Positions 53,545-61,641 of a stretch of DNA of 64,000 nt are shown piece after piece. Below the pieces are notes generated by a model. The model was not told the origin of the DNA, did no database searches, and saw only the letters and a program-made list of their open reading frames with translations. A program made the translations under genes and the position numbers. Positions within the stretch are counted from its first letter, which is position 1; each line of letters opens with the position of its first letter. Origin of the DNA: Pseudokordiimonas caeni (lineage in GTDB: Bacteria; Pseudomonadota; Alphaproteobacteria; Sphingomonadales; Kordiimonadaceae); the NCBI RefSeq assembly GCF_026719705.1, contig NZ_JAPPRR010000002.1, positions 621,091 to 685,090 on the forward strand. The letters are read 5' to 3'.

Positions 53545-55326
53545 TCAGGCGGCGAGGGGGGCCGTGGCAGCTTCGAGCCAGGTCCGGGCTTCTTCAGCGA
53601 TCAGCGGCGCGATGCGGCTGCGCACTTCGGCATGGTAGCCATCGAGCCACGCGATTTCGGCGGCCGACATCTGGGCGATATCGATGAGGTTCTTGTCGAT
53701 GGGCGCCCAGGTGAGGTTTTCGAAGCCGAGCATCGGCCATTCGGTATTGTCGCCCACCGGCTGCACCATCACCAGATTCTCGATGCGGATGCCATAGGCG
53801 CCGACCTTATAGTAGCCGGGCTCGTTCGACAGGATCATACCTTCGGCCAGTGGCACATCGGTGCCGAACTTGGCGATACGCTGCGGCCCTTCATGCACCG
53901 AAAGATACGAGCCCACGCCGTGACCGGTGCCATGGTCATAGTCCACTCCGGCTTCCCACAAGGGGCGGCGCGCGATGGAATCAAGCGCCCGGCCCGGGGT
54001 GCCGATGGGGAAACGGGTCTGGCTCAGGGCGATATGGCCGCGCAGAACCCGAGTGAAGCGGTCCTTCATCTCGGCTGACGGTGTGCCGACGATGATGGTG
54101 CGGGTGATATCGGTGGTGCCATCCAGATACTGGCCGCCGCTGTCGACGAGATAAATCTCGTCCACCTTGATCGGACGGTTGCTTTCTGCGCTCACGCGGT
54201 AGTGCGGGAGGGCTGCGTGCGGGCCGGCGGCGGAGATGGTGTCGAAGCTCTTGTCTTTCAGCATGCCCTGCTTCTGGCGGAAGGACCAAAGCTTGTCGGC
54301 GGCTTTCAGCTCGTCAAGCCCGCCTTTCGGTGCCTCGACCGACAGCCAGTGCAGGAACTCGCTGACCGCCACGCCGTCGCGTACATGGGCGTCGCGCGCC
54401 CCCTGCTGCTCAACGCGGTTCTTGCGTGCCTTCATCAGTACGCAGGGATCTTTTTCCTCGATCAGCTTGGCGCCTGCCGCCTTCAGGGTCGCGAAGACCT
54501 TGGCATTATTGGTGGCGCGGTCCACAAGGACCGCCTTGCTGCCCATGGCCGCCAGGGCGGGGTAGAATTCGTCGCGCGGGCGCAGGCGTACGCCGTTCCC
54601 CAGATGGGTGCGCAGGGCGTCCGTCACCTTGGCTTCGTTGATGAACAGGTCACCCGTACCGTCGGCATTGAGAAGCGCGAAGGCGTGGGTCACCGGCGTG
54701 TTCGAAACATCCGTCCCCCGGATGTTGAATGCCCATGCAACGCTATCAAGCATCGTGATGACAGCAGCGTCGGCATGCGCGGCCTTGAGGTCAGACGCGA
54801 TGCGCGTGCGCTTTTCAGTAGCGGATTCGCCCGTATAGCCCTGATCGTGGCCAACGGCGGGGGCAAGCGGTGCGGCGGGCTGGTCTGTCCAGACAGCATC
54901 GATGGGGTTGCCGTCCACCGCGACAAGCTCGATCCCCTTCATGGCGAAGGCCTCGCGGGCGAGGGCTTCCCAGGCCACGGTTGCCAGTTCCTGATCGTAG
55001 CCGATCTTCGCTCCCTTCGGCGCTTTCTCGACCGCCCACTTCAGGAGCGGGAATTTCTCGAAATGGTGGCGCTCGATATATTTGTCGTCCACTTCCTCGG
55101 CAACCTGCACCGTATAGCGTCCATCGACGAAGATGGCGGCCTTGTCGAGCAGCACGACAGCATTGCCGGCCGAGCCGTTGAAGCCGGTGACCCATGCCAG
55201 CCGCTGCGCATAGGCACCGACATATTCGCTCATATGCTCGTCGGTCAGCGGGATGATGAAACCGTCAAGGCCGCGCGCTTTCAGCTCGCCGCGCAGCGCC
55301 TCGAGATGGGCAGGATTGGTCGCCAA
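53545..55326 (-). CDS. Xaa-Pro aminopeptidase (M24B)
   Basis: A 593-aa cytoplasmic metallopeptidase that removes an N-terminal residue next to proline. Two N-terminal creatinase-like domains (LKARGLDGFIIPLTDEHMSE, FVDGRYTVQV) precede the C-terminal pita-bread domain. Its metal ligands are visible: both Asp in LVDSGGQYLDGTTDITRT, His in GHGVGSYLSVHEGP, and Glu in LSNEPGYY and RIENLV. This three-domain length matches aminopeptidase P of plants and bacteria. The start is TTG 55326, which has AAGGAG exactly 8 nt upstream; longer readings only add basic non-conserved sequence. Confidence 0.93.
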   Translation of the reverse strand: MATNPAHLEALRGELKARGLDGFIIPLTDEHMSEYVGAYAQRLAWVTGFNGSAGNAVVLLDKAAIFVDGRYTVQVAEEVDDKYIERHHFEKFPLLKWAVEKAPKGAKIGYDQELATVAWEALAREAFAMKGIELVAVDGNPIDAVWTDQPAAPLAPAVGHDQGYTGESATEKRTRIASDLKAAHADAAVITMLDSVAWAFNIRGTDVSNTPVTHAFALLNADGTGDLFINEAKVTDALRTHLGNGVRLRPRDEFYPALAAMGSKAVLVDRATNNAKVFATLKAAGAKLIEEKDPCVLMKARKNRVEQQGARDAHVRDGVAVSEFLHWLSVEAPKGGLDELKAADKLWSFRQKQGMLKDKSFDTISAAGPHAALPHYRVSAESNRPIKVDEIYLVDSGGQYLDGTTDITRTIIVGTPSAEMKDRFTRVLRGHIALSQTRFPIGTPGRALDSIARRPLWEAGVDYDHGTGHGVGSYLSVHEGPQRIAKFGTDVPLAEGMILSNEPGYYKVGAYGIRIENLVMVQPVGDNTEWPMLGFENLTWAPIDKNLIDIAQMSAAEIAWLDGYHAEVRSRIAPLIAEEARTWLEAATAPLAA

Positions 55327-55493
55327 TGTCCGGACTCCTTGGGGGACTTTTTCTCTGCCCGCTTTCTCGCAAGCCCGGCGGCTTTTGGCAAGGGGGCGGC
55401 GTGCGCCCATCCGGGGGGTCGCGCTTTACAGAGGGTAGGCTGCGGGGGTAGGGATGAGGGATATTTCCCCTTCAATGCCCGGATACCGACGCC

Positions 55494-57581
55494 ATGCATC
55501 ACCAGCTTCTCGCCCCCGAAAGCCCTGCCGCCCCGAAGGCGGAGCGCCGCCCGCACAGCGTCACCCATCACGGCGTCACGCTTGAAGACCCTTATGCCTG
55601 GCTCAAGGACCCGACCTATCCGGAGGTGAAGGACGAGAGTATCCTTGGATATTTGCGGCAAGAAAATGATTATTTCGAATCCGTAATGAAACCCTATGAA
55701 GGCCTGACCGAAACCCTGTTCGCCGAGATCAAGGGGCGAGTGAAGGAAGACGATGCCGGTGTGCCTTGGGCGGAAGGAGCCTATGATTTCTACTGGGCCT
55801 TCGCGCCCGGCGCCCAGTACCGTACATGGTATTACCGCCCGCGGGCGGTAAGTCCGTTCGCTGAGGGCGACTGGCAGGTGCTTCTGGACGAAACGGCAGA
55901 GGCCGGCGAGCGGGAGTTTTTCCGCCTCGGCGCGCTCGCCGTCAGCCCCGATGGTCGCTATCTGGCCATGAGCGCCGATACATCGGGCGCCGAGCGATTC
56001 GCGATCCGGGTGAAGGACCTCACCACCGGCCTCTGGCACGATACCGAGGTTGAGGAAAGCTCGGGCGAAGTGGTGTGGACGAGCGATTCGTCGGCCTTCT
56101 ATTTCGTGCGTGTTTCCAAGGAATGGCGGCCCTTCCTCGTCTGCCGGCAGCCGCTGAAGGGCGGCAAGCCCGTGCCGCTGTATGAGGAAAAGGACGCCAG
56201 CTTCTTCGTCCATATCGCCGAATCGTCCTCGAAGGCGCAGATGGTGATTCGAATCAGCGATCATGTGACGGCAGAGGTCTGGTCCGTGCCGCTGGCGGCT
56301 GAAACGCCGAAGCCCGTCTGCGTGTCGCCCCGCCGCACACACCATGACTATTTCGTCGATCATGGAGTGGATGGCTTCTATGTGCGGTCCAACAAGGATC
56401 ACAAGAATTTCGGCCTCTATCGCACCGATGATGCCGCGGCCGGCGAGGCCGCGTGGGTGCCGGTGCGTATGGGCGACGACCGGCTTTATATCCACGGCTT
56501 TTCGCTCTTCAAGGGTTTCACTGTCCTTGAGGAACGCGAGGAAGGGCTGGACCGTATCCGCATTCTGGCCGCAGGCGGCGAGCATACGGTCGATTTCCCC
56601 GAGGACGTGGCCGAAGCCGCGGTTGGCCACAATGCCGAATATGACCAGCCCTTCGTTCGGCTGGCCTATTCAAGCATGATTACCCCCGCGACCGTTTATG
56701 ATTATGACGTCGCCGCGCGCGAGCTGACCGTGCGCAAGGTGCAGGAAATCCCTTCAGGCTACGACCGCGACGCCTATCACACCGAACGGGTGATGATTGA
56801 GGCGCGCGACGGCACACTGGTGCCGGTCAGCCTTGTTTACCGCAAGGACTGGATCCGCGGCACGGCCGCCCCCTTGCATCTATATGGCTACGGCGCCTAC
56901 GGCCTTGGCATGAGCCCCAGCTTCTCGGCCTCGCGTCTGTCGCTTCTGGACCGCGGTTTTGCCTATGCCATCGCCCATATCCGCGGCGGCGATGAGCTCG
57001 GTTATGGTTGGTATGAGGCCGGCAAGCTTGACCACCGCACCAACACCTTCAACGATTTTGTCGATGTGGCGAAGGGCCTGATCGCTTCGGGCTACACCAC
57101 TGCCGGGCATATCAGCATTTCGGGTGGCAGCGCGGGCGGCGAGCTGATGGGGGCGGTGGCCAACCAAGCGCCGGAGCTGTTCAGGGCCGTGGTGCTGCAT
57201 GTGCCGTTTGTGGACGTGCTCAATACCATGCTCGATGCCGACCTGCCGCTCACCCCCATCGAATGGCCAGAATGGGGCAATCCGATTGAGGACAAGGCAG
57301 CGTTCGAAACGATCCGCAGCTATTGCCCCTATACGAATATCGCGGCGAAGGCCTATCCGCCGATGATGGTGACGGGTGGGCTGAACGATCCGCGCGTCAC
57401 CTATTGGGAACCGGCTAAATGGACGGCCAAGCTGCGCGCCACCAAAACGGATAACAATCTGCTCGTCATGAAGATCAACATGGGCGCCGGGCACGGCGGC
57501 AAGTCAGGTCGGTTCGAGCGCCTGCACGAAGTCGCCGAGGAATTCACCTTCGTCCTGATGGCCTTCGGCAAGGCGGACTAG
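55494..57581 (+). CDS. ptrB: Oligopeptidase B (S9A prolyl-oligopeptidase family)
   Basis: A 695-aa cytoplasmic serine peptidase that cleaves short peptides after basic residues. DPYAWLKD opens the seven-bladed propeller (about 75-410) and the alpha/beta-hydrolase domain follows. S546 lies in SGGSAGGELMG, D632 in GGLNDPRVTYWEP and H667 in GAGHGGKSGR. The segment RGGDELGYGWYEAGK is characteristic. The length is normal. It is followed after 83 nt by a D-Ala-D-Ala dipeptidase gene on the same strand, a small peptidase cluster with the aminopeptidase P divergent to it. Confidence 0.95.
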   Translation: MHHQLLAPESPAAPKAERRPHSVTHHGVTLEDPYAWLKDPTYPEVKDESILGYLRQENDYFESVMKPYEGLTETLFAEIKGRVKEDDAGVPWAEGAYDFYWAFAPGAQYRTWYYRPRAVSPFAEGDWQVLLDETAEAGEREFFRLGALAVSPDGRYLAMSADTSGAERFAIRVKDLTTGLWHDTEVEESSGEVVWTSDSSAFYFVRVSKEWRPFLVCRQPLKGGKPVPLYEEKDASFFVHIAESSSKAQMVIRISDHVTAEVWSVPLAAETPKPVCVSPRRTHHDYFVDHGVDGFYVRSNKDHKNFGLYRTDDAAAGEAAWVPVRMGDDRLYIHGFSLFKGFTVLEEREEGLDRIRILAAGGEHTVDFPEDVAEAAVGHNAEYDQPFVRLAYSSMITPATVYDYDVAARELTVRKVQEIPSGYDRDAYHTERVMIEARDGTLVPVSLVYRKDWIRGTAAPLHLYGYGAYGLGMSPSFSASRLSLLDRGFAYAIAHIRGGDELGYGWYEAGKLDHRTNTFNDFVDVAKGLIASGYTTAGHISISGGSAGGELMGAVANQAPELFRAVVLHVPFVDVLNTMLDADLPLTPIEWPEWGNPIEDKAAFETIRSYCPYTNIAAKAYPPMMVTGGLNDPRVTYWEPAKWTAKLRATKTDNNLLVMKINMGAGHGGKSGRFERLHEVAEEFTFVLMAFGKAD

Positions 57582-57664
57582 GACGCCTCCCTTGTTGCAC
57601 TGCCCGTATTGCTTGCCTAAAGTTGCGGCGCAAGCGTCTGAAAAACCATGTCCTGCAGGCTGTT

Positions 57665-58456
57665 ATGACATCTGATCCTACCGAAAAGCCGATCATGCAT
57701 CCGGGCAAGGAAGTCTCGACGAGTGACGCGTCCGGGGTCCGGTTCGAGGTCGATCCCGCCACGAATGCCGAAGGGCTGGTGGATGCGGCCGCGGCAGGGT
57801 TCCGGGTATGGCCCGTTTATGCCCGCTTCACCGCATGCGATGCTCCCTATTTCGGGACGTTCGACACGGCGCTTGATACCGTCTGGGTCCGCGAGGGGCT
57901 GGTTGACCGGTTGCGGACGGCGGATGCAGCGCTTGCCCGTGAAGGCCTCGCCCTGCAGCTTCTGGATGGCTACCGGCCGATTGCCTTCCAGCGGGAGCTC
58001 TGGCGCTGGTTCCTGGCGGAAGCTGCCCGCCGCACGGAGAAGCCCGAAACGGACACCGAGACCATCCAACTGGCGCAGCGATATTGCTCGAACCCCGCAA
58101 TCTTCAAGGAAGATGACCCGACAAGCTTTCCGCTGCATTATAGCGGCGGTGCGGTGGATGTGTGGCTTGTGCAGCGCGAGGATGGGTCACCTGTCGACAT
58201 GGGCGGTATTTTCGATGACCCGAGCGATGTCAGCACCACGACATGGTTCGAGGACAGGCCGTGCGACACAGCCGCGGACAAGGCGGCGCGCCGTCACCGC
58301 CGGCTGCTGTTCTGGGCGATGATTGACGCCGGTTTCGTCAATATGGCGTCCGAATGGTGGCATTATGAATATGGCAGCCGGACCTGGTGTCAGGCGCTGG
58401 GGTATGACCGGCTGCTTTATGCGGCACCGCCCGGGGGGCTTCCGGGGGCGGACTGA
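57665..58456 (+). CDS. D-alanyl-D-alanine dipeptidase, VanX/DdpX family
   Basis: A 263-aa zinc dipeptidase (family M15D). The VanX motifs are present: LLDGYRPIAFQRELW, the zinc-binding HYSGGAVDVWL (His and Asp), and EWWHYEYG with the catalytic Glu and second zinc His. There is no signal peptide, so it acts in the cytoplasm on D-Ala-D-Ala or on recycled cell-wall peptides. Starts at 57665 (ATG) or 57695 are possible; the first is used. Resistance to glycopeptides is not implied, since no vanH or vanA ligase gene is near and this is a Gram-negative type. Confidence 0.9.
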   Translation: MTSDPTEKPIMHPGKEVSTSDASGVRFEVDPATNAEGLVDAAAAGFRVWPVYARFTACDAPYFGTFDTALDTVWVREGLVDRLRTADAALAREGLALQLLDGYRPIAFQRELWRWFLAEAARRTEKPETDTETIQLAQRYCSNPAIFKEDDPTSFPLHYSGGAVDVWLVQREDGSPVDMGGIFDDPSDVSTTTWFEDRPCDTAADKAARRHRRLLFWAMIDAGFVNMASEWWHYEYGSRTWCQALGYDRLLYAAPPGGLPGAD

Positions 58457-58476
58457 ACGAACGGATTGGGGGCAAG

Positions 58477-59634
58477 ATGAGCACGGACGCGCAAACGGAC
58501 CGGTCCTATCTCGGGGCCTTTGTCACGGTTCTTTCGGCAACGCTGATACTGGCGCTGCTGAAATATTACCTGATCGATCAGGGCTATGTGGCGCCCGACA
58601 GCATCTTCGATTATCTCCTCGGCATCGTGGTGGACGGCCTTGTTGTTGTCGCCGTGCTTGAAATCCTCCTGCGCTATCAGGACAGCAACCTGATGCGCCG
58701 GGTCATTGCCGCCTCGATCACGCAGGTGCTGACTGGCAAACTCAAGGCGCTTGATAAGGAAGTGCAGAACACGATCGTCAAGGAATCGATCAACAGTCGC
58801 CTAGGCGACCATTATGGCACCATCCTTTTCAACGAATTCATCCAGCCCTATATCGGCGGCTACAAGCATTACCGCGACAATTTCCATTACAGTGTGAAGT
58901 TCAAGGGTATGACGGCTGACAGCATGCCGGCTATCGAAGGCGCTGGCAGTGCCTTCGTCTCAGCCCTTGCAGCGAACACCGACCGCTATAACTGGAACGT
59001 CCAGAATATCCGCTACATCCGCAAGGGTTATACAGACGGGACGGCGGCAGCGGGCTTCGTTTCCGTCCATTTCTATTTCAGCGACGATGATCTCGAACGC
59101 TCCTTCCGGCGCGACGATGTTTTCATGCGCGAAGTGCTGTCGCTGGATCCCAAGGAGCGCGAAGCCCTGCATGAGCTATTGAGCGACGAAAAGGCGCTCG
59201 AAGCCGTGATACGGGATGTTTTCTGCTTCCGCGCATGGGGTGTTGAAAGCCAGAAGCCGCTGACCTTCACCGTCGTCGGGCACAAGGGCACGCTGACGAA
59301 TGTGACCTTCATCGAAATTCAGGTGGAAAATGAAAGCGGCCATCTCGAGGGCTCGGGCTGCGAGATCGAGTTCCGCATGCCGTGGCTGAAGGAATCCACC
59401 AAGTTTGTGATGATGCTGCCGGTGCCGACCACGCCGGGGGCGCAGCTGCGGTTCGAAAAGACCGAAAACCAGCGCGACCTCAGCATGACGTCTTTCCTGT
59501 CACAGCTTGATCACGATTGCTACACGACCCGCATCTTCCCGCGCACGGGCTCGGCCACCGAAACGATCGAGATCGAAACCACGAAATGGACCTTCCCCAA
59601 AAGCGGGGTGGTCTATCACTGGCGGCAGGTCTGA
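58477..59634 (+). CDS. Two-transmembrane protein with beta-rich C-terminal domain, function unknown
   Basis: A 385-aa protein. Helices at about residues 13-31 and 43-65 anchor it; the soluble remainder begins with a helical segment (ITQVLTGKLKALDKEVQNTI) and passes to a domain that looks beta-rich and ordered (NFHYSVKFKGM, ETTKWTFPKSGVVYHWRQV). I recognise no family and no catalytic motif. It starts 20 nt after the VanX-type gene and so may be co-transcribed. Base composition is like that of its neighbours, so there is no sign of recent transfer. The 2TM plus beta domain layout recalls some membrane effectors of bacterial immunity, but no cyclase or other defence gene is near. Confidence 0.7.
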   Translation: MSTDAQTDRSYLGAFVTVLSATLILALLKYYLIDQGYVAPDSIFDYLLGIVVDGLVVVAVLEILLRYQDSNLMRRVIAASITQVLTGKLKALDKEVQNTIVKESINSRLGDHYGTILFNEFIQPYIGGYKHYRDNFHYSVKFKGMTADSMPAIEGAGSAFVSALAANTDRYNWNVQNIRYIRKGYTDGTAAAGFVSVHFYFSDDDLERSFRRDDVFMREVLSLDPKEREALHELLSDEKALEAVIRDVFCFRAWGVESQKPLTFTVVGHKGTLTNVTFIEIQVENESGHLEGSGCEIEFRMPWLKESTKFVMMLPVPTTPGAQLRFEKTENQRDLSMTSFLSQLDHDCYTTRIFPRTGSATETIEIETTKWTFPKSGVVYHWRQV

Positions 59635-59640
59635 GGCCTG

Positions 59641-60084
59641 TCAGGCCTCCATCGCGCGCAGGTTTTCGAACATCGCGGCCATGGGGGCGAGGTCATAGCC
59701 GGCCGCTGCCCCGCGTTCGATCAGCTCGTCGGTCGAAAGCCCCTTCGTATAAGCCTCGGCCATCGCCCAAAGCACGCAGGAGCGCGTGCCGGAGCGGCAA
59801 TAGGCCAGTACCTTCGCGCCGTCTGCTTCCTTCAGCGACGCCGCCATTTGCTGCACGGCATCCAGCGTGAACTGCCCCGAAGCAATCGGGATCAGCACCA
59901 GCGGGATGCCCTTGGCGGCGGCATGGGCCTTCAGTTCGGCCAGCGGCGGCTGGCCCGCTTCCTCGCCGTCCGGCCGGTTGCAGATGATAAGCTTCACGCC
60001 GTCGGCGGCGGCGCGGTCGATATCTTCCTCGCTGATCTGCGGTGCGACGCTGATCAGGTCGGTCACTTGATGGAAATCGGTCAT
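59641..60084 (-). CDS. TIGR01244 / DUF442 phosphatase-like sulfur transferase
   Basis: A 147-aa protein of the beta-lactamase-hydrolase-like (Blh N-terminal, DUF442) family with a dual-specificity-phosphatase fold. FHQVTDLISVAPQIS opens it, LIICNRPDGEEAGQP follows, and the active cysteine C96 lies in YCRSGTRS. Related domains are fused to sulfide-metabolising persulfide dioxygenase or act as phosphatases. The ATG at 60084 is preceded by AAGGGGG. It converges on the unknown membrane protein with only 6 nt between the stops. Confidence 0.9.
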   Translation of the reverse strand: MTDFHQVTDLISVAPQISEEDIDRAAADGVKLIICNRPDGEEAGQPPLAELKAHAAAKGIPLVLIPIASGQFTLDAVQQMAASLKEADGAKVLAYCRSGTRSCVLWAMAEAYTKGLSTDELIERGAAAGYDLAPMAAMFENLRAMEA

Positions 60085-60254
60085 GGTTGCCCCCTTGTCA
60101 CTCAACACCGCCGCATTGTTCCGGCTGCGACAAGCTGACGCAACTGAAATTGATCTATCGCAAAGGAAAACGGGGCAAAAAGGCGCTTTATGCGGGCATT
60201 GAAACGGCGCCGGCTGCCTCCCCAATGGCGGGCGCGAAGTCAGGGAGACGTATA

Positions 60255-60884
60255 ATGACCCTTTCCGCAAAATTCCTTTCGGGTGCGGCCCTTGCCGCGA
60301 TGCTTGTCTCGGTGCCTGCCGCTGCAGACGCCGGTGACTGGATGATGCGCCTGCGTGGCATCTATGTGAAGCCGGACGACAGCGCCACCATCAGCACGAT
60401 TGGCGGCACAAGCGATGTTGGCAGTGAATTCACGGGCGAAGTCGACTTCACCTATTTCATCACCGACAAGTTCGCGGCCGAACTGATCCTCGCCACGACC
60501 AAGCATTCGGTGGCGGCTGTCGATACTGCGCTTGGCGATGTGGACCTCGGTTCCGTGTGGCTGCTGCCGCCGACCCTGACCTTCCAGTATCACCCGCTGG
60601 CGGGCGAAAAGGTCAGCCCCTATATCGGCGCCGGTGTGAACTATACCTTCTTCTATAACGAAGATGCGCCGGGCGGCACGGTCACCGCGATCGACTACAA
60701 GAACAAGTTCGGTCTGGCGGCCCAGGCTGGCGTGGACATCGCGATGGGCGAGAAATGGTTCATCAACTTCGATGTGAAGAAGATCTGGCTCAACACCGAT
60801 GTATCGCTCAATGGCGGCGCCATCACGGCCGATGTTGACATCGACCCCTGGATTTTCGGCGCGGGCTTCGGCTTCCGCTTCTGA
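60255..60884 (+). CDS. OmpW family outer-membrane protein
   Basis: A 209-aa outer-membrane beta-barrel with a signal peptide (LSGAALAAMLVSVPAAADA) and the OmpW pattern: GDWMMRLRGIYVKPDD, NGTV-like strands, LLPPTLTFQYHPL and the C-terminal aromatic FRF that marks a barrel strand. It forms a narrow hydrophobic channel for small molecules. AGGGAG precedes the ATG; the longer open frame upstream is not coding. A strong terminator-like hairpin follows the stop. Confidence 0.93.
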   Translation: MTLSAKFLSGAALAAMLVSVPAAADAGDWMMRLRGIYVKPDDSATISTIGGTSDVGSEFTGEVDFTYFITDKFAAELILATTKHSVAAVDTALGDVDLGSVWLLPPTLTFQYHPLAGEKVSPYIGAGVNYTFFYNEDAPGGTVTAIDYKNKFGLAAQAGVDIAMGEKWFINFDVKKIWLNTDVSLNGGAITADVDIDPWIFGAGFGFRF

Positions 60885-60941
60885 CCCAAGGCCTTATCCC
60901 TGGCAAGGGGGTCGCCCTCCTCAAGCACCCCCTTACCCCCT

Positions 60942-60986
60942 GGGCGCCAGTTTCCCGTCTACCCCGGGAACGGCGCCCGATCTTTT
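60942..60986 (+). terminator. Terminator after the OmpW gene
   Basis: A long stem from GGGCGCC with GGCGCCC, extended inward by GTTTCCCG with CGGGAAC, is followed by GATCTTTT. It lies 58 nt past the OmpW stop and before the convergent glycosylase. Confidence 0.7.
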
Positions 60987-60996
60987 GGGGGCAATG

Positions 60997-61626
60997 TCAA
61001 AGCGGCGCGTTCGAATAATAATGCCAGGCGAGCAGGGCGACGGCACTCCTGTATGGGCGCCAGCGTTCGCCGATCTCATCCAGCGCCTTCGGGGTCGGGC
61101 GGTCTTCGTGCCCGATGATGCGGCCTACGCCGACGCGCACCGCAAGGTCATCGACGGGCCACACATCCGCCCGACCGAGCGCGAACATCATATACATCTC
61201 GGCACTCCAGCGTCCCAGCCCCTTCACCGCAGTGATCACCTTCATGGTGTCCGCATCCGACATGTGCGGCAGGGCGTCGAAATCGAGCCGGCCTTCCATG
61301 ATCTCCATGGCAAGGCTGCGGGCATAAAGGATTTTCTGGCGCGACAGGCCGGCGCCGCGCAGGGGCTCGTCTTCGAGCGCCATCAGGGCGGCGGGCGACA
61401 CACCATCCGTCATCAGGGCATAGACCCGTTCGCGGATCGTCGCGGCGGCCTTCACCGAAAGCTGCTGGCCGGCGATGACGGAAAGAAGCGTCTTGAAGCC
61501 ATGCTCGATACGGCGCTCGTTCGGAAAGCCGACAAGCTCCACAGCGGCGGCGATGTGCCGGTCTTTCCCGGACAGGGTTTCAAGCATCGAGCGGATATCG
61601 GCCGCTGTCAGGGCATAGTCGGTCAT
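60997..61626 (-). CDS. DNA-3-methyladenine glycosylase II, AlkA family
   Basis: A 209-aa base-excision-repair enzyme of the HhH-GPD superfamily. The helix-hairpin-helix segment KGLGRWSAEMYMMF (about 135-148) precedes the catalytic Asp in WPVDDLAVR (D159 or D160). IAGQQLSVKAAATI is the family N-terminal signature. It is shorter than E. coli AlkA, lacking its N-terminal beta domain, as is common. The stop of the neighbouring serine-hydrolase-like gene lies 15 nt upstream. Confidence 0.9.
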   Translation of the reverse strand: MTDYALTAADIRSMLETLSGKDRHIAAAVELVGFPNERRIEHGFKTLLSVIAGQQLSVKAAATIRERVYALMTDGVSPAALMALEDEPLRGAGLSRQKILYARSLAMEIMEGRLDFDALPHMSDADTMKVITAVKGLGRWSAEMYMMFALGRADVWPVDDLAVRVGVGRIIGHEDRPTPKALDEIGERWRPYRSAVALLAWHYYSNAPL

Positions 61627-61641
61627 GGGGTCGTGTCTTTC

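Noticed and set aside
57665-58456. VanX-like gene as part of a glycopeptide-resistance cluster
   Set aside because: No vanH, vanA-type ligase or VanRS genes are present. DdpX-type dipeptidases occur widely in Gram-negative bacteria for peptide recycling.
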